A stretch of DNA of 64,000 nucleotides from Bacteroidota bacterium (GCA_016699635.1 CP064983.1:2914001-2978000), one strand, 5' to 3'; numbered from the stretch's first letter, positions 10,899-21,201 are shown. Numbers and translations are program-made. The notes: generated by a model not told the origin, from the letters alone.

Positions 10899-11904
10899 GT
10901 TTTGCTTTTGATAGAAGTGTTTGAATAAATTTTGTCATTGCAGGTCTCATGTCAATTAGACTGTTTTTGAGTGAGACAGGGATTCTGCCCGAAGCTTTCT
11001 TTTTGTAGAAATAATTTAAGGAAGTTAGGTTTAAAGACAATAAAATTTTATATAATAAAGAAGGTTGATAATCCCATTTAGCTCTGATATCTGAAACCTG
11101 ATTCATGACCTAATATTCTTTGTCGCCTAATGATTTATTAATTAAGCTAAAACTTTCTTTTTTAAAAATCCCTTCTGGATTTTTTAATTGTAAATAAATT
11201 GAAGGTAGAAGCATGAATCCGCTCAATAAACTTTTTACTTCGTAATAGTTAAGATTTTGTTCAATCCTTTTGATGTTGTTCAGTAAATGGCTGCAATATG
11301 AATTGAATGATTGTAATTGGTTTAATGCGGATAAATTGTTGTATTTTATCTGAAAAGTATTTTCACCGATCATACATTTTGCATGTTCAAACAAGGATGG
11401 AGGAAAGTAGTTGATTGGAAAATTATCCAATTCTTTTTCTGTAATTACAAACCATCCATGATGTTGTAATGGATCCATTTTCTGCATTATTTTTTCAGAC
11501 TTTTTCAATGCAATAGCAGCCTTATTTAATGTTTGCTTTGATTGAAATACTGAATGATTAAGAATTACCAATGCATCAAAGTCACTATAATGAACCAACT
11601 CATTAGTGCCTAAACTACCATGTAAAAATGCACCTAATATAAATTTATTCAATTTTTCATTGAGGTATTGTTTCATTGCAAGAGCATGACTGTAATTTAT
11701 CTGATAATTACTAACCAAAATGCTTTTTGAACAAGATGATACTTCAGTAGAGTAGCTGTTGTACAATTTTAATATTGATCCGGCATTTTTTAAATAGGGC
11801 AGACGGTAGTGAATTAAACTTAATAAAACATCAGACTGATTTAGGCAACCATTTTTGAAATATTTTCTGACTACTTCAAAGTGCTTGCTGTTTTTTGTTG
11901 TCAT
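10879..11904 (-). CDS. Nucleotidyltransferase-fold protein A (function unknown), with an in-frame TAG at 11110-11112
   Basis: The frame from 11904 shows FLHGSLGTNELVHYSDFDALVIL at residues about 93-115. This is the nucleotidyltransferase-fold metal-binding pattern, with the acidic pair in SDFD and a G-S loop. It stops at an amber codon after 264 residues (LGDKEY), but the same frame continues at once as VMNQVSDIRAKWDYQP... for 76 codons to 10879. The combined length, about 341 residues, resembles its neighbour B (323). I read this as one gene with a spurious or real in-frame stop; the alternative is a separate 75-residue ORF starting at 11106. No family name recognised. Confidence 0.6.
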
Positions 11905-11912
11905 ATTGGAAA

Positions 11913-13061
11913 TTACAGCTTTTTTGATACCACAATAATTGCCTGAGGGCCTAGTTTATTTGACAGCCGAACAATTGTTTTTAGAAAAACATTGTCAATG
12001 ACCAAGACCAATTTCATTACAAGTTTGCTTTTTTGCCATGACTTGTAGAAACGATTTATTATTGCTTCAAAAACAACTCTGAAAACGGAATTATAAGGTA
12101 CAATAGAAATAATTTGATGATTTACATTTTTTAACTCTGCCAGTGATTCCTTCAGATTGATTTTATTGTCATGATCGCTATGATCATAAGTTCTGAAAAT
12201 TTTGCGAACCATTGCACTTTGTTTTTCTGAGAATTGTCTGGAAGTATAAACTGGCTCATGATAGGTAAATAATGCACCTTGCGATAGTTTTTTATTTACC
12301 TCTGTGACAGCCTCTGCCGGTCTTGGTAAATGATGTAACATGCCAAAACTAATTGCACCCTGAAAAGTATTATTGAGTAAAGGAATATTTAAAGCACTTG
12401 CCTGAATAAAGTCAGATTCCGGAATAGCCATTTTAGCTACCATTAATCGTTTGAAAGAAATATCAGTGCCAATGTAATTGTATTTGTATGTAGCAGGGTT
12501 AAACATTCTTGCAACAGTTCTTGCATTTCCACATCCTATTTCAAAAATCCATTGGCCATTACAATTAACTTCAAGATGACTAATCATTTTCTCCTTTCTT
12601 GGAATAAATATCCGCCACAGATTATCATTTTGAATAGATTGCAACATTTTATCTCTTAATTGCGCAGTTTCAACGGCTGCGTCATAATATTTCATTTCCT
12701 CACGATTCCAGTTGCCATCAGAAGATTGATTTAGATTTTCTATTCTTAAAATATTTTGTTCAATTGCTTGTATAAATTCAGTAGGAATTAAAGACCTTAC
12801 TTTTTGATGTATTTCTTTTATATGGATTAAATCCTGATCGGAATCATTTAACAAGATCGGAATAAATTCATATATAAAGTATAGATTTCTTTTGTCCTGT
12901 GTATATAAGATTCCTGTCTTAATATCATCATTAGGCAATATTGATGTGTTGTCAAGGTTTGATAATAGCTCCTGCTTTCGTTTAATTTCAAGAGCATAAA
13001 GTTGCAACGGTTGCAAATTGGTATTTGGACAAATTAGTTTTTCGAGTATTCTTTTGTGCAT
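11913..13061 (-). CDS. Class I SAM-dependent methyltransferase with N-terminal Trm112-like segment
   Basis: 382 residues. The first 70 resemble a Trm112/UPF0434-type module (LEKLICPNTNLQPLQL ... YEFIPILLND), though only one of its usual cysteines is kept. The catalytic domain has motif I FEIGCGNA at residues 173-180, motif II YIGTDIS, and the post-motif GMLHHLPRPAEAV typical of UbiE/Methyltransf_11 proteins. It probably methylates a sugar or lipid intermediate of the polysaccharide. It lies 8 bases before nucleotidyltransferase A and 71 bases after the GpsA-like gene, inside the locus. The acceptor is unknown. Confidence 0.85.
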   Translation of the reverse strand: MHKRILEKLICPNTNLQPLQLYALEIKRKQELLSNLDNTSILPNDDIKTGILYTQDKRNLYFIYEFIPILLNDSDQDLIHIKEIHQKVRSLIPTEFIQAIEQNILRIENLNQSSDGNWNREEMKYYDAAVETAQLRDKMLQSIQNDNLWRIFIPRKEKMISHLEVNCNGQWIFEIGCGNARTVARMFNPATYKYNYIGTDISFKRLMVAKMAIPESDFIQASALNIPLLNNTFQGAISFGMLHHLPRPAEAVTEVNKKLSQGALFTYHEPVYTSRQFSEKQSAMVRKIFRTYDHSDHDNKINLKESLAELKNVNHQIISIVPYNSVFRVVFEAIINRFYKSWQKSKLVMKLVLVIDNVFLKTIVRLSNKLGPQAIIVVSKKL

Positions 13062-13132
13062 TTCAGATGTTTACTGATGAGTGTATTGAGATAATTAATT
13101 GAGTTGTTGAATGAATATTAAATTCAGTTGTT

Positions 13133-14083
13133 CTAAGTATAAATGACCTTATTTACAAAATCTTTTACATTAATTTTATTATTAAACAAATCTTGAAGTA
13201 AACGTATATATTTTAACTGATCGATTTGTTGTTCATCAAACATCTTTATAATAATATCAATGGCTTTGAAGCCTTCTAATACTATTGGATTTCCAAGATC
13301 TTTTCCAAAAAAGCCTTTTCCTATCAATAAGCCTAAAGTTCTGTTTCTGCTTAAATCATTTAATGCAGTTAATCCAAAATCTCCAATGCCGGCATAATTA
13401 AAAAGTGAGTCGAATGGAATTGCCAATACTTCAGTAATCTTTTTAATTTCATTTAGGGACTTTGTGAATACCAAAAAGCGAACATTTGGAGAGTTGTAGT
13501 ATGCATCGGTAATTCCAACAATTATTGCATAGATGTTTTTTAGAATACTTAAAAATTCAACACCTCTGATATCTGTTGTGAAATCAAAAACTGTTAATTC
13601 GCTTCTGAAAAGTTCCTTGATTCTATTAAAATCTTTTTCATAAGCTGTTGCTATTGTAAAAGAAGTTGGAATTTCAAATATCAACTCATTGGCAAATGAT
13701 GGCCCCTTTAATGATGCAATTTCGTTTGGCAGTAAATCACCAAGCAGTTCAGGAATAAGTTTGTTGTATGTGCCAAATCCTTTTGAACCATTAATGATAA
13801 TGCAATCTTCATTCAGGTTTAAAGTTTTTACATAGCCTTCAACAGCATGTGATGGAATACATAAAAAAAGAAAGTCAGCTTCATTGGCAAATGTAATATC
13901 GCTTGTTGCTTTAATTTTCTTGCTGAGTATCTTATTAGGAAAATAGGAAATATTTTTACGTTGTGTATTGATATCAGAAATTACCTGCTTATTTCTTGTG
14001 TGAATGGTTATTTGATTTTCCTTTTTCAAGGCATTGGCAAGAGCAGTTCCAAATGCACCTCCACCTGCTATGGTAATCTTCAT
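13133..14083 (-). CDS. gpsA: Glycerol-3-phosphate dehydrogenase [NAD(P)+]-like protein
   Basis: 316 residues with the N-terminal dinucleotide-binding motif GGGAFGTALA (residues 7-16), SLKGPSFANEL, the catalytic-lysine helix FLSILKNIYAIIVGI and the phosphate-binding SRNRTLG. GpsA reduces dihydroxyacetone phosphate to sn-glycerol-3-phosphate. Several normally invariant stretches are altered: the usual ALITRGLxE becomes FLVFTKSLNE, and GLGDL becomes GIGDFGL. It is therefore probably a diverged paralogue dedicated to this polysaccharide locus rather than the housekeeping enzyme. A glycerol-phosphate substituent on the polymer is one possible purpose (inference). It has its own upstream -7 box. 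Confidence 0.85.
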   Translation of the reverse strand: MKITIAGGGAFGTALANALKKENQITIHTRNKQVISDINTQRKNISYFPNKILSKKIKATSDITFANEADFLFLCIPSHAVEGYVKTLNLNEDCIIINGSKGFGTYNKLIPELLGDLLPNEIASLKGPSFANELIFEIPTSFTIATAYEKDFNRIKELFRSELTVFDFTTDIRGVEFLSILKNIYAIIVGITDAYYNSPNVRFLVFTKSLNEIKKITEVLAIPFDSLFNYAGIGDFGLTALNDLSRNRTLGLLIGKGFFGKDLGNPIVLEGFKAIDIIIKMFDEQQIDQLKYIRLLQDLFNNKINVKDFVNKVIYT

Positions 14084-14113
14084 TGATATTTAAAATAATT
14101 AATTATTTCGAGC

Positions 14114-14121
14114 CAAAGATA
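14114..14121 (-). promoter_or_regulatory. -7 box (TATCTTTG) for the gpsA-like gene
   Basis: A perfect TAnnTTTG match followed by GC, about 31 bases before the gpsA-like ATG, in the 162-base gap after the ABC transporter. No well-spaced -33 TTG. Confidence 0.45.
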
Positions 14122-14245
14122 AAAAACAAAAGGATTAATTGTAGCATTTTATAGGCTACTAATGCTCGCAATTTTGATAGAGCAGAAAATAGATTTCCGT
14201 ATTTAAATAAGCTATGGAATTTTTATTGATAGAAACTTTAAATTT

Positions 14246-16051
14246 TTAAAATTCCTGTAGTTCAACCATTCGTTTAAAACGTTCGGAACGACCTATTAGA
14301 ACATCAAACGTGCCGGAATCTTTTACTTTTCCATTTTCAATGAGATAAATAATATCTGCATTTTTAATTGTTCAAAGTCTGTGTGCAATAATTATTATGG
14401 TAAAATTACCGTGCAAATTGTCAATGTTTTTTTGAATTATTGCTTCAGTTTCTGAATCTACTGAGGAGGTAGCTTCGTCAAGAATTAATAATTCAACATT
14501 TTTAAAAAGTTCGCGTGCAATTGAAATGCGTTGCTTCTGACCTCCTGAAATTAGTATGCCATGATCACCTAATCTGGTATCTTCTTTATGCTTTAAACCC
14601 TTAATAAAATCGCCAAGGTGGGTGAGTTCTACAATCATCCAAAATCTCTCTTTAACCTGAGGTGTTGGCTCTTGCCAGAAAGTTATATTGTTAAAGATTG
14701 TATCATTGAAAATAACAGGTTCCTGCGAAATATATCCGATTTTACTTCTATATGAATTCAGATCGAATTGTGTAGATTCCTTATCGTCAAAATAAATGAT
14801 ACCTTTTGTAGGTTTTAAAATTGATGTAGTAAGATTTGCTAAAGTTGTTTTTCCTGAGCCACTTTCACCTACCAAAGCAATTGTTTTATTCTTTGGAATA
14901 TCAATTGAAATATCGTTTATAATTACTTTACTTCCATACTGAAGTGTTATGTTCTTTAACTGAATTTTTTGATTGAATTCAAATGGAAGAGTTCCGGTAT
15001 TTTTCTCTTCTAAATTTTTCATTGTAGCAAGTGTTGAATTGAATGATTCAAAAGCTCCAATGTTCTGAATAAAACTTTGCCATGATGCCTGTAAAGACAA
15101 CAAGTATATTAATGCTCTGTAGAATAAAAGCAAGCTGAGCATGATGGTACTTAATCCACTGCCGAATATTTTTACTTGTAATAGAATTACCAAGGATACA
15201 ACAACAATAAGTACAGGCTCTCTAACACTTGATGTTATGCTTTGATAAAAACCGATTTTTTTATTCAGATGCTCAGTTTCTTGTATGGTACTTTTTAGTT
15301 TTTTTGAATAGAATGAAAAATAGTTGGTTGATTTCAGATATTTGAAATAGTGAACGGCTTGAAGAATGTAGGAGTTAAACCGATTCCCTTCTTTAGAAAG
15401 TGATGTTGAAGCTTTTTTTGTACGGCTGAAGATTCTTTTGAAAACTACACTTGAAATTATTGCACCGAAAGAAACCAATAAGGCAAAACGCCAATTTGCA
15501 GAATAAGCTAAGAGCATATAGCAAAGCAGCATAATAACTGATTGAGTGGAAAGCAGGTAATGCATTATTCCATTACGCATCCGATTCACTTCTGTGGTCA
15601 AGCTGTTTTGTATTTTGCCTGCATCTATTGTTAAAAAACCTTCATAACTTAGATTTTGAATATGATTAGTCATATCAATCTGAACGGTTTTCATATAATG
15701 TTGAAGCATCTTAACCTGAAAAAAAAGTTGCAAAAACCTAAGTATGCCTTTGAATGAAAAAAGTACTATCAACACTCCAAGTATAGAAACAAGATTTAAC
15801 TGAAGACCAATTCCCTGTAATGCATCGGTGAAAATGTGAAGTTTGCCTAATGAAGTTGAAGAGAAAGCAACACTACTGCCATCATCACTAACAGACTGTA
15901 GCAGCGGCATAAACATTGCCAATCCAATACCATCTAAAAAACTAACTGCAATACTTAAAACAATGCTTATAACAAACTTATCTTTCAGAATACCTAAAAG
16001 ATATTTGAAATATGACCAAAACTCGCTTTTTATACTGAAACCAGGTTTCAC
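14246..16051 (-). CDS. ABC transporter with fused membrane and ATPase domains (MsbA-like flippase), with in-frame TGA at 14372-14374
   Basis: The N-terminal half has about six membrane helices (LKDKFVISIVLSIAVSFLDG onward). The ATPase domain has Walker A GESGSGKTT at 395-403, signature ISGGQKQR at 501, Walker B LLILDEATSSVD at 521 and the H-loop IIAHRL at 555. The frame meets TGA directly after AHRL. The same frame then continues TIKNADIIYLIENGK... to a natural end at 14246, giving 601 residues, the normal length. AHRL-S-TIKNAD is the usual family sequence, so a TCA serine codon was probably misread as TGA. It probably exports lipid-linked polysaccharide. It begins 19 bases after the Wzc-like gene. 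Confidence 0.9.
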
Positions 16052-16070
16052 TTTTTGTTATAGAAAACAG

Positions 16071-18446
16071 TTAATTTTTAATTCTTTTTTTCTTAAACCA
16101 GAATACGACTCGCTGTAATAAATTTTTGGGTCTTTGATCTTCTTCATAATATCCATACCCATATCCATATCCATAAGCATAACCATACCCATATCCATAT
16201 CCATAAACTGTTCCACCCAATTTAACACCATTAAAAATTATACATAGGTTTTTCATCTTGCCTTCCAAATATATTTTATTAATAAAATCAAGATGCAGTT
16301 TACGTGTAACATTCTGTCTCACCAGATAAATCGTAACATCAGCATATTTGGTTAATTCAAGTCCATCGCTTATTAACCCGATAGGAGGAGAGTCAATAAT
16401 TACATAATCATATTTGCTTTTTAATAATGTAATCAACTGACCCATTTTTTCATTGAGCAATATTTCAGAAGGATTAGGTGGTTTTGGTCCGGAAAGTATC
16501 AGATCCAATCCCATTTCAGGAGAATGCTGGATTATCTCATCTATTGATGCAGTGCCAATGAGGTAATTGCTAAGTCCTGTTGAAGATGATAATTTGAAAT
16601 TTGCTGGTTGTTGAGGCTTGCGTAAATCACAACCAATCATCACTACTTTTTTGCCACCTGATGCTAATATTGCTGCAAGATTAATCGCACAAAAACTTTT
16701 ACCTTCAGAACTGATAGAAGAAGTAATAAGTATGATGTTGTTGGTTTGTGCACCATGAAAATATTGCAGGTTGCTTCGTATTGAACGAAATGCTTCTGTT
16801 ACTTGTGAATGTGGTCTTAAATTTACAACTACATTGTTTTCATTAGACGTTAAACTTACAATGCCGAGTACAGGAATTGGAGAATTTCTTTCTAATATTT
16901 TGCGATTTTTTATTCTATCGTCAAGTATTTCTTTAAAGTAAACGAATGTTGCAGGAATAAATAATCCTAGTAATACAGCAATGGTGTATGTAATTCCTTT
17001 CACCGGCTTTACTGGTGAAATCATTGTTCGTGCATTGTCAACTACCTTACTGTCTGAAATTGTTGATGCTAAGATGATTGCAGTCTCTGCACGCTTTTGT
17101 AATAGGTAAGTATATAATTGTTCGGTAATTAAAGCTTGTCTTTGAATATTAGTCAATTCCTTCTCTGCTTTTGGCAGTTCGCGTAATTTTGAATTCGTTT
17201 TATTTAATTGACTGTTTATTTCTTGTCTGGTAATGTTGCTTACATCACCCATGCTTCTAATTTTCTCTAAAATCTCAGCTTTTACATTTTCTATTTCAAC
17301 ATTTTTTTTCTGAACTAATGGGTTGTCTTCTGTTGTTAATTTTAATGTCTGTTCACGTTCGGCTTGTAAAACACTTAGGTTGGCGATTAGAGTTTGTAAT
17401 ATTGGTTCTGTAACTTCAAGATAAGCTGGGGCAAGGTATTTTACATCATTCCCTTCTCTTATGTATTTATATAAATATTTTAGAACACCTTGTTTAATAT
17501 CTAAAATAGAAATTTCATTTTCAATACGCGCTTTATCAGACTGAATTAAACCGGTCATGTTCAGTAAATCAACAAAGCCGTTTTCTGTTTTGTACTCTTC
17601 TAGTTTACCTTCCGATTTCAATAGATCATTATTGATAACATCTAATTGACCATCTATAAATCTCAATGAGTTTCTTGAATCTTCATTCTTTTGTTCAACA
17701 CCATAAACAAGATACACATCTGTCAATTTGTTCAAAAAATCGCAACCTTTTTGTGGTACTGCATCATCAACAGAAATCAACAACATTCGAGTTCCCTTAA
17801 TTTGGGAAACATTTAAACGCTGTGAATAGGAGCGCACCAAATCTTCAGAAGTATTTGAATAAATTTTATATAAATTCTTTGAGTCTAATGAATTTTTATA
17901 AAATTTCAATAACTTGGGTGCTTTAAGTACAAAAGTTAAAGTCCCTAAATCTGTTGAAATAGGAGTGTCAAATGTTCCATTAACGGTTTGCGAACTGTTA
18001 TTTTTAGGGTTAACATAATTAAGTTCAAACTTACTAATGCTAGTTGCTTTGAGAGTAAGATTGGGAAAATTTTGTGAAATTATAGATGAATCAACTACCA
18101 ATTCAAATGGACAGTTTTTATATAATTCAGATGTTTTAATATCACCTTCCAGATAATATGAAAATCGGAAATCAAGTTGTTGGATAGTGCGAGTAATAAT
18201 ATTTCTCGACTTTATTATTTGCATCTGGCTTTCAATACTACCAGTATTTTCAATGGAACCTAACTGTGCCAGCAAATCTTCATTAGCATATTTCTTATCA
18301 TCCATGCCAAGCATGACAGATGTAGTTGAAGTGTAAACGGGTGTAGCATACCAAAGATAAAAGTTTGCAATTATCAACACCACTACCATACTTAGTATAT
18401 ATATATACCAATAATGAATTACTTTCTCATATAAGAACTGTTTCAA
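16071..18446 (-). CDS. Polysaccharide co-polymerase / BY-kinase (Wzc-like tyrosine autokinase) with a (Gly-Tyr)n tail
   Basis: 791 residues: an N-terminal Wzz domain between two membrane segments (about 17-37 and 490-510) enclosing a long periplasmic coiled region, then a cytoplasmic P-loop tyrosine kinase. Walker A is in ITSSISSEGKS (574-584), Walker A' in GCDLRKP (605-611) and Walker B in VIIDSPP (682-688). The C-terminus carries an alternating GYGYGYGYAYGYGYGYGYY stretch at about 748-768, followed by EEDQ. Wzc proteins end in a tyrosine cluster that is autophosphorylated and controls chain length and export; this one is unusually regular. It follows the Wza-like gene by 80 bases, and the pair forms the export machinery. 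Confidence 0.94.
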   Translation of the reverse strand: MKQFLYEKVIHYWYIYILSMVVVLIIANFYLWYATPVYTSTTSVMLGMDDKKYANEDLLAQLGSIENTGSIESQMQIIKSRNIITRTIQQLDFRFSYYLEGDIKTSELYKNCPFELVVDSSIISQNFPNLTLKATSISKFELNYVNPKNNSSQTVNGTFDTPISTDLGTLTFVLKAPKLLKFYKNSLDSKNLYKIYSNTSEDLVRSYSQRLNVSQIKGTRMLLISVDDAVPQKGCDFLNKLTDVYLVYGVEQKNEDSRNSLRFIDGQLDVINNDLLKSEGKLEEYKTENGFVDLLNMTGLIQSDKARIENEISILDIKQGVLKYLYKYIREGNDVKYLAPAYLEVTEPILQTLIANLSVLQAEREQTLKLTTEDNPLVQKKNVEIENVKAEILEKIRSMGDVSNITRQEINSQLNKTNSKLRELPKAEKELTNIQRQALITEQLYTYLLQKRAETAIILASTISDSKVVDNARTMISPVKPVKGITYTIAVLLGLFIPATFVYFKEILDDRIKNRKILERNSPIPVLGIVSLTSNENNVVVNLRPHSQVTEAFRSIRSNLQYFHGAQTNNIILITSSISSEGKSFCAINLAAILASGGKKVVMIGCDLRKPQQPANFKLSSSTGLSNYLIGTASIDEIIQHSPEMGLDLILSGPKPPNPSEILLNEKMGQLITLLKSKYDYVIIDSPPIGLISDGLELTKYADVTIYLVRQNVTRKLHLDFINKIYLEGKMKNLCIIFNGVKLGGTVYGYGYGYGYAYGYGYGYGYYEEDQRPKNLLQRVVFWFKKKRIKN
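16149..16207. repeat. Hexamer-type low-complexity repeat encoding the (Gly-Tyr)n tail
   Basis: The plus strand here is a run of CATATC/CATACC units (period 6, with one CATAAG interruption), inside the 3' end of the Wzc-like gene. The two-codon periodicity makes it prone to slippage by whole Gly-Tyr units without changing frame. Confidence 0.85.
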
Positions 18447-18526
18447 GTTGAAACTTTGATGCTCAGTACTGTTTGTTGAAATTCGTCTTGCATTGATTAA
18501 AAGCGAGCTTTGCTTAATTACTTTAT

Positions 18527-19312
18527 TTAAAATCTGATGACTAGTAAGGTTACTAATGTTGCGAAACTAATTACGACTGGTGCAATTCGAAAAAATAAAT
18601 CAGCAGAAGCAATTTTATTTTTTCTCGCATTTACATAGACAATATCGTTTGAATGAAGGTAGTAATAAGGAGATTTAAAAACTTCAGGTGATGTCATATC
18701 TAAAGTTCAGTACTCTTTATTGCCGTTTATTGATTCTCTTACAATTAAAACATCAGTTCTTTTACCAAACACAGTCATATCTCCTGCCATTGCTAATGCT
18801 TCCGAAAGAGTTACTTGCTCATTACCAACAACGTAAACTCCAGGCTTAGATACTTCACCTAGCATAACAATTTTGAAGTTTTCAAGATAGATAAATATGC
18901 CTGGATTTATCAGATATTTTTCCAAATGCTTTTTTATTAGCTCTCTTGCTTCGGATGTGGTGAGTCCTTTTACGTTTAGTTTACCTACTAACGGAAGACT
19001 GATGTCACCATTATTGTCAACTAAATATCCGCTTAAAGCTTTGTATGTTTCTGCATCTGGAACATTATCATGGTTTATAGGAGGATTAAAATAAGAACTT
19101 GCCTCCGGGCTTGAACTTGACACATATATTGTTAATAAATCATTTGGTGATATTTTATGAATATATGTGTTCAGAGAAATCGTACTGTCAATCTGCGCTT
19201 TTCCTGGAGATCCATTTTGATAGTATAGGAATTTCTTTGTCGGTACGCAGGAAACTGAAAGAAACAAAATAAGAATCAGCGGAATAGCTTGTTTTTTCGA
19301 TATAAAACTCAT
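18527..19312 (-). CDS. Polysaccharide export lipoprotein (Wza-like), with in-frame TGA at 18707-18709
   Basis: The N-terminus is a lipoprotein signal ending LSVSC at residue 22. A Poly_export domain follows (KISPNDLLTIYVSSSSPEAS, and DISLPLVGKLNVKGLTTSEARELI), then a SLBB-type domain (KIVMLGEVSKPGVYVV...LSEALAMAGDM). The frame stops at TGA after NGNKEY but continues in the same frame with TLDMTSPEVFKSPYYYLHSNDIVYV and a C-terminal membrane anchor, ending at 18527 (261 residues in all). Members of this family form the outer-membrane exit channel for capsule or EPS. It is the first gene of the locus and has a strong -7 box upstream. Confidence 0.9.
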
Positions 19313-19342
19313 TTAGATTTTTTCTTCAAATGTAATGGGCGG

Positions 19343-19350
19343 CAAAGATA
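19343..19350 (-). promoter_or_regulatory. -7 box (TATCTTTG) for the wza-wzc polysaccharide operon
   Basis: A perfect TAnnTTTG match followed by CC, about 31 bases before the wza-like ATG, within the divergent 135-base region shared with the phenylacetate operon. No clear -33 box at canonical distance. Confidence 0.5.
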
Positions 19351-19398
19351 ATAGAAAAATTAAGCTTTTTAATCCACGACCGTCAATTTAGGATATTG

Positions 19399-19425
19399 TT
19401 TGTAGCTTTCATTTTTATAATTTCG
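19399..19425 (+). promoter_or_regulatory. Possible promoter of the phenylacetate operon
   Basis: TTTG at 19399-19402 and TAATTTCG at 19418-19425 (one mismatch to TAnnTTTG), 22 bases before the enoyl-CoA hydratase ATG. The spacer of 15 is shorter than usual. The same TAATTTCGC variant occurs before mutS2. Confidence 0.3.
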
Positions 19426-19447
19426 CAGCTAATCCATTTTTCTAATT

Positions 19448-20223
19448 ATGTCTTTTCAGAACTTAATTTATAAGGTTGAAAATAACCAAGCTACGATTAC
19501 AATAAACCGTCCTGATAAACTTAATGCACTGAATGCATTAACGGTTCAGGAGATTTCTGTTGCTGTAAAGCAAGCTATTGCAGATAGTGAAGTCAGAATA
19601 ATAATTCTTACAGGCGCAGGTGAAAAATCATTCGTTGCCGGTGCAGATATATCTGAGTTTGAAGGGCTGAACGAAGAACAGTCAAGGGCATTGGCTCAGG
19701 CCGGACAAGACGCTTTTTTGTAATTGAAAATTCTCCAAAACCGGTTATTGCAGCCGTAAATGGCTTTGCGCTTGGAGGTGGTTGCGAACTGGCAATGGCT
19801 TGCCATCTGCGTGTTGCAGCAGAAAATGCCAGATTCGGACAACCTGAGGTTAAATTAGGTCTGATTCCTGCCTATGGCGGCACACAGCGCCTGACTAAGC
19901 TTATTGGTAAAACAAAAGCATTGGAATTGATGATTACTACCGATATGATAAATGCTTCTGAAGCACTTCAGTTAGGCTTGGTAAATTATGTAGTTCCACA
20001 AGCAGAACTGATGAATAAAACACATGAATTGGCTTCAAAAATTATGAAGCAGGCACCATTGGCAGTTGCAGGTGTTATTCGTTGTGTGAATGATTTTTAC
20101 AAACAGGTGAATGGCTTTCAGTCAGAAGTAGAAGTTTTTGGGAAGTGTTTTAAAACAGAGGATAACAAAGAAGGTGTTGCAGCTTTTAAAGAAAAAAGAA
20201 ACCCTGTTTTTAAAGGAAAGTAA
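19448..20223 (+). CDS. Enoyl-CoA hydratase/isomerase (crotonase), frameshifted
   Basis: Crotonase-fold protein of about 258 residues: INRPDKLNALNALT, the oxyanion-hole motif VAGADISEF, NGFALGGGCELAMAC with the first catalytic Glu, and PEVKLGLIPAYGGTQRL with the second. It hydrates or isomerises an enoyl-CoA intermediate; beside paaABCD it is probably the PaaF- or PaaG-type step of phenylacetate breakdown. The frame breaks at the T6 run 19714-19719: as read it gives QDAFL-stop, and with one more T it gives QDAFFVIENSPKPVIAAV. The two open pieces are 19448-19723 and 19795-20223. It lies 34 bases before paaA. Confidence 0.92.
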
Positions 20224-20257
20224 CTTTTGGTTACTACTATTGTTTTGATTAAATTTT

Positions 20258-21201
20258 ATGGAGGTGAATATAGAACAATTGGAAAAAGATTTCCAGGCAA
20301 AGATTGATGCAGGTATCAACATTGAACCTAAAGATTGGATGCCTGAACGGTACAGACATCAACTTATAAGAATGATGTCGCAACATGCCCACAGCGAGGT
20401 TGTTGGAATGTTGCCTGAAGGCAATTGGATAACACGAGCGCCTTCGTTAATGCGAAAGATGGTTTTATTAGCCAAAGTACAAGACGAAGCGGGGCATGGG
20501 CTGTACATTTACAGTGCCACAGAAACTTTAGGCATTAGTCGTGATGAAATGACTAATCAACTACTGACAGGTAAGGCAAAATATTCAAGTATTTTTAATT
20601 ACCCCACATTAAACTGGGCAGATATGGGAGCTATTGGATGGCTTGTGGACGGTGCAGCAATTGTAAACCAAACTGCATTGGCAAAATGCTCCTTTGGTCC
20701 CTATGCAAGAGCAATGCTGCGTATTTGTAAAGAAGAAAATTTTCATCAAAAACAAGGCTATCAGATTTTAGCCAATATGATGCAGGGCACTGAAGAACAA
20801 AAGCAAATGGCACAGGATTCAGTTAACCGTTTTTGGTGGCCATCATTGATGATGTTTGGCCAAGTGATAAAAACTCTCCTAACTCTGATGAACTCATGCG
20901 TTGGAAAGTTAAACTCTATAGTAATGACGATTTACGTCAGCGTTTTATTGACAGAACAGTGCCACAGGCAGAAGCAATTGGAATAAAAATACCAGATAAT
21001 AAATTGAAGTGGAATGAAAAAACGCGTCATTATGAATGGGGCGAAATAAACTGGGATGAGTTTTATGCAGTTATTGGTGGTAATGGTCCTTGCAACCGAC
21101 TTAGAATGAAACAACGTACCGATGCTCATAAAAATGGACAGTGGGTACGTGAAGCTGCTAATGCATTTGCAGAAAAACGCAAAAAGAGTAAAGCAGCATA
21201 A
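20258..21201 (+). CDS. paaA: 1,2-phenylacetyl-CoA epoxidase, catalytic subunit A, frameshifted
   Basis: The catalytic di-iron subunit of the multicomponent monooxygenase that converts phenylacetyl-CoA plus O2 into the ring 1,2-epoxide. The ferritin-like fold shows iron ligands in QDEAGHGLY and EENFHQKQGY. Later motifs are VNRFWWPSLMMFG, RWKVKLYSNDDLRQRF and GGNGPCNRLR, all typical of PaaA. One C is missing near 20860-20862: FGPSDKNSPNS is restored when it is added. This joins the open pieces 20258-20986 and 20833-21201 into 314 residues, the family length. It is followed 40 bases later by paaB. Confidence 0.96.

Noticed and set aside
10879..11106. Independent 75-residue gene
   Set aside because: It is in the same frame as, and directly follows, the amber stop of the upstream nucleotidyltransferase-fold gene, and the joined length matches the neighbouring paralogue-like protein.
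16149..16207. CRISPR-like or satellite array
   Set aside because: The repeat is a coding (Gly-Tyr)n run without spacers; no CRISPR array or cas gene was seen anywhere in the window.
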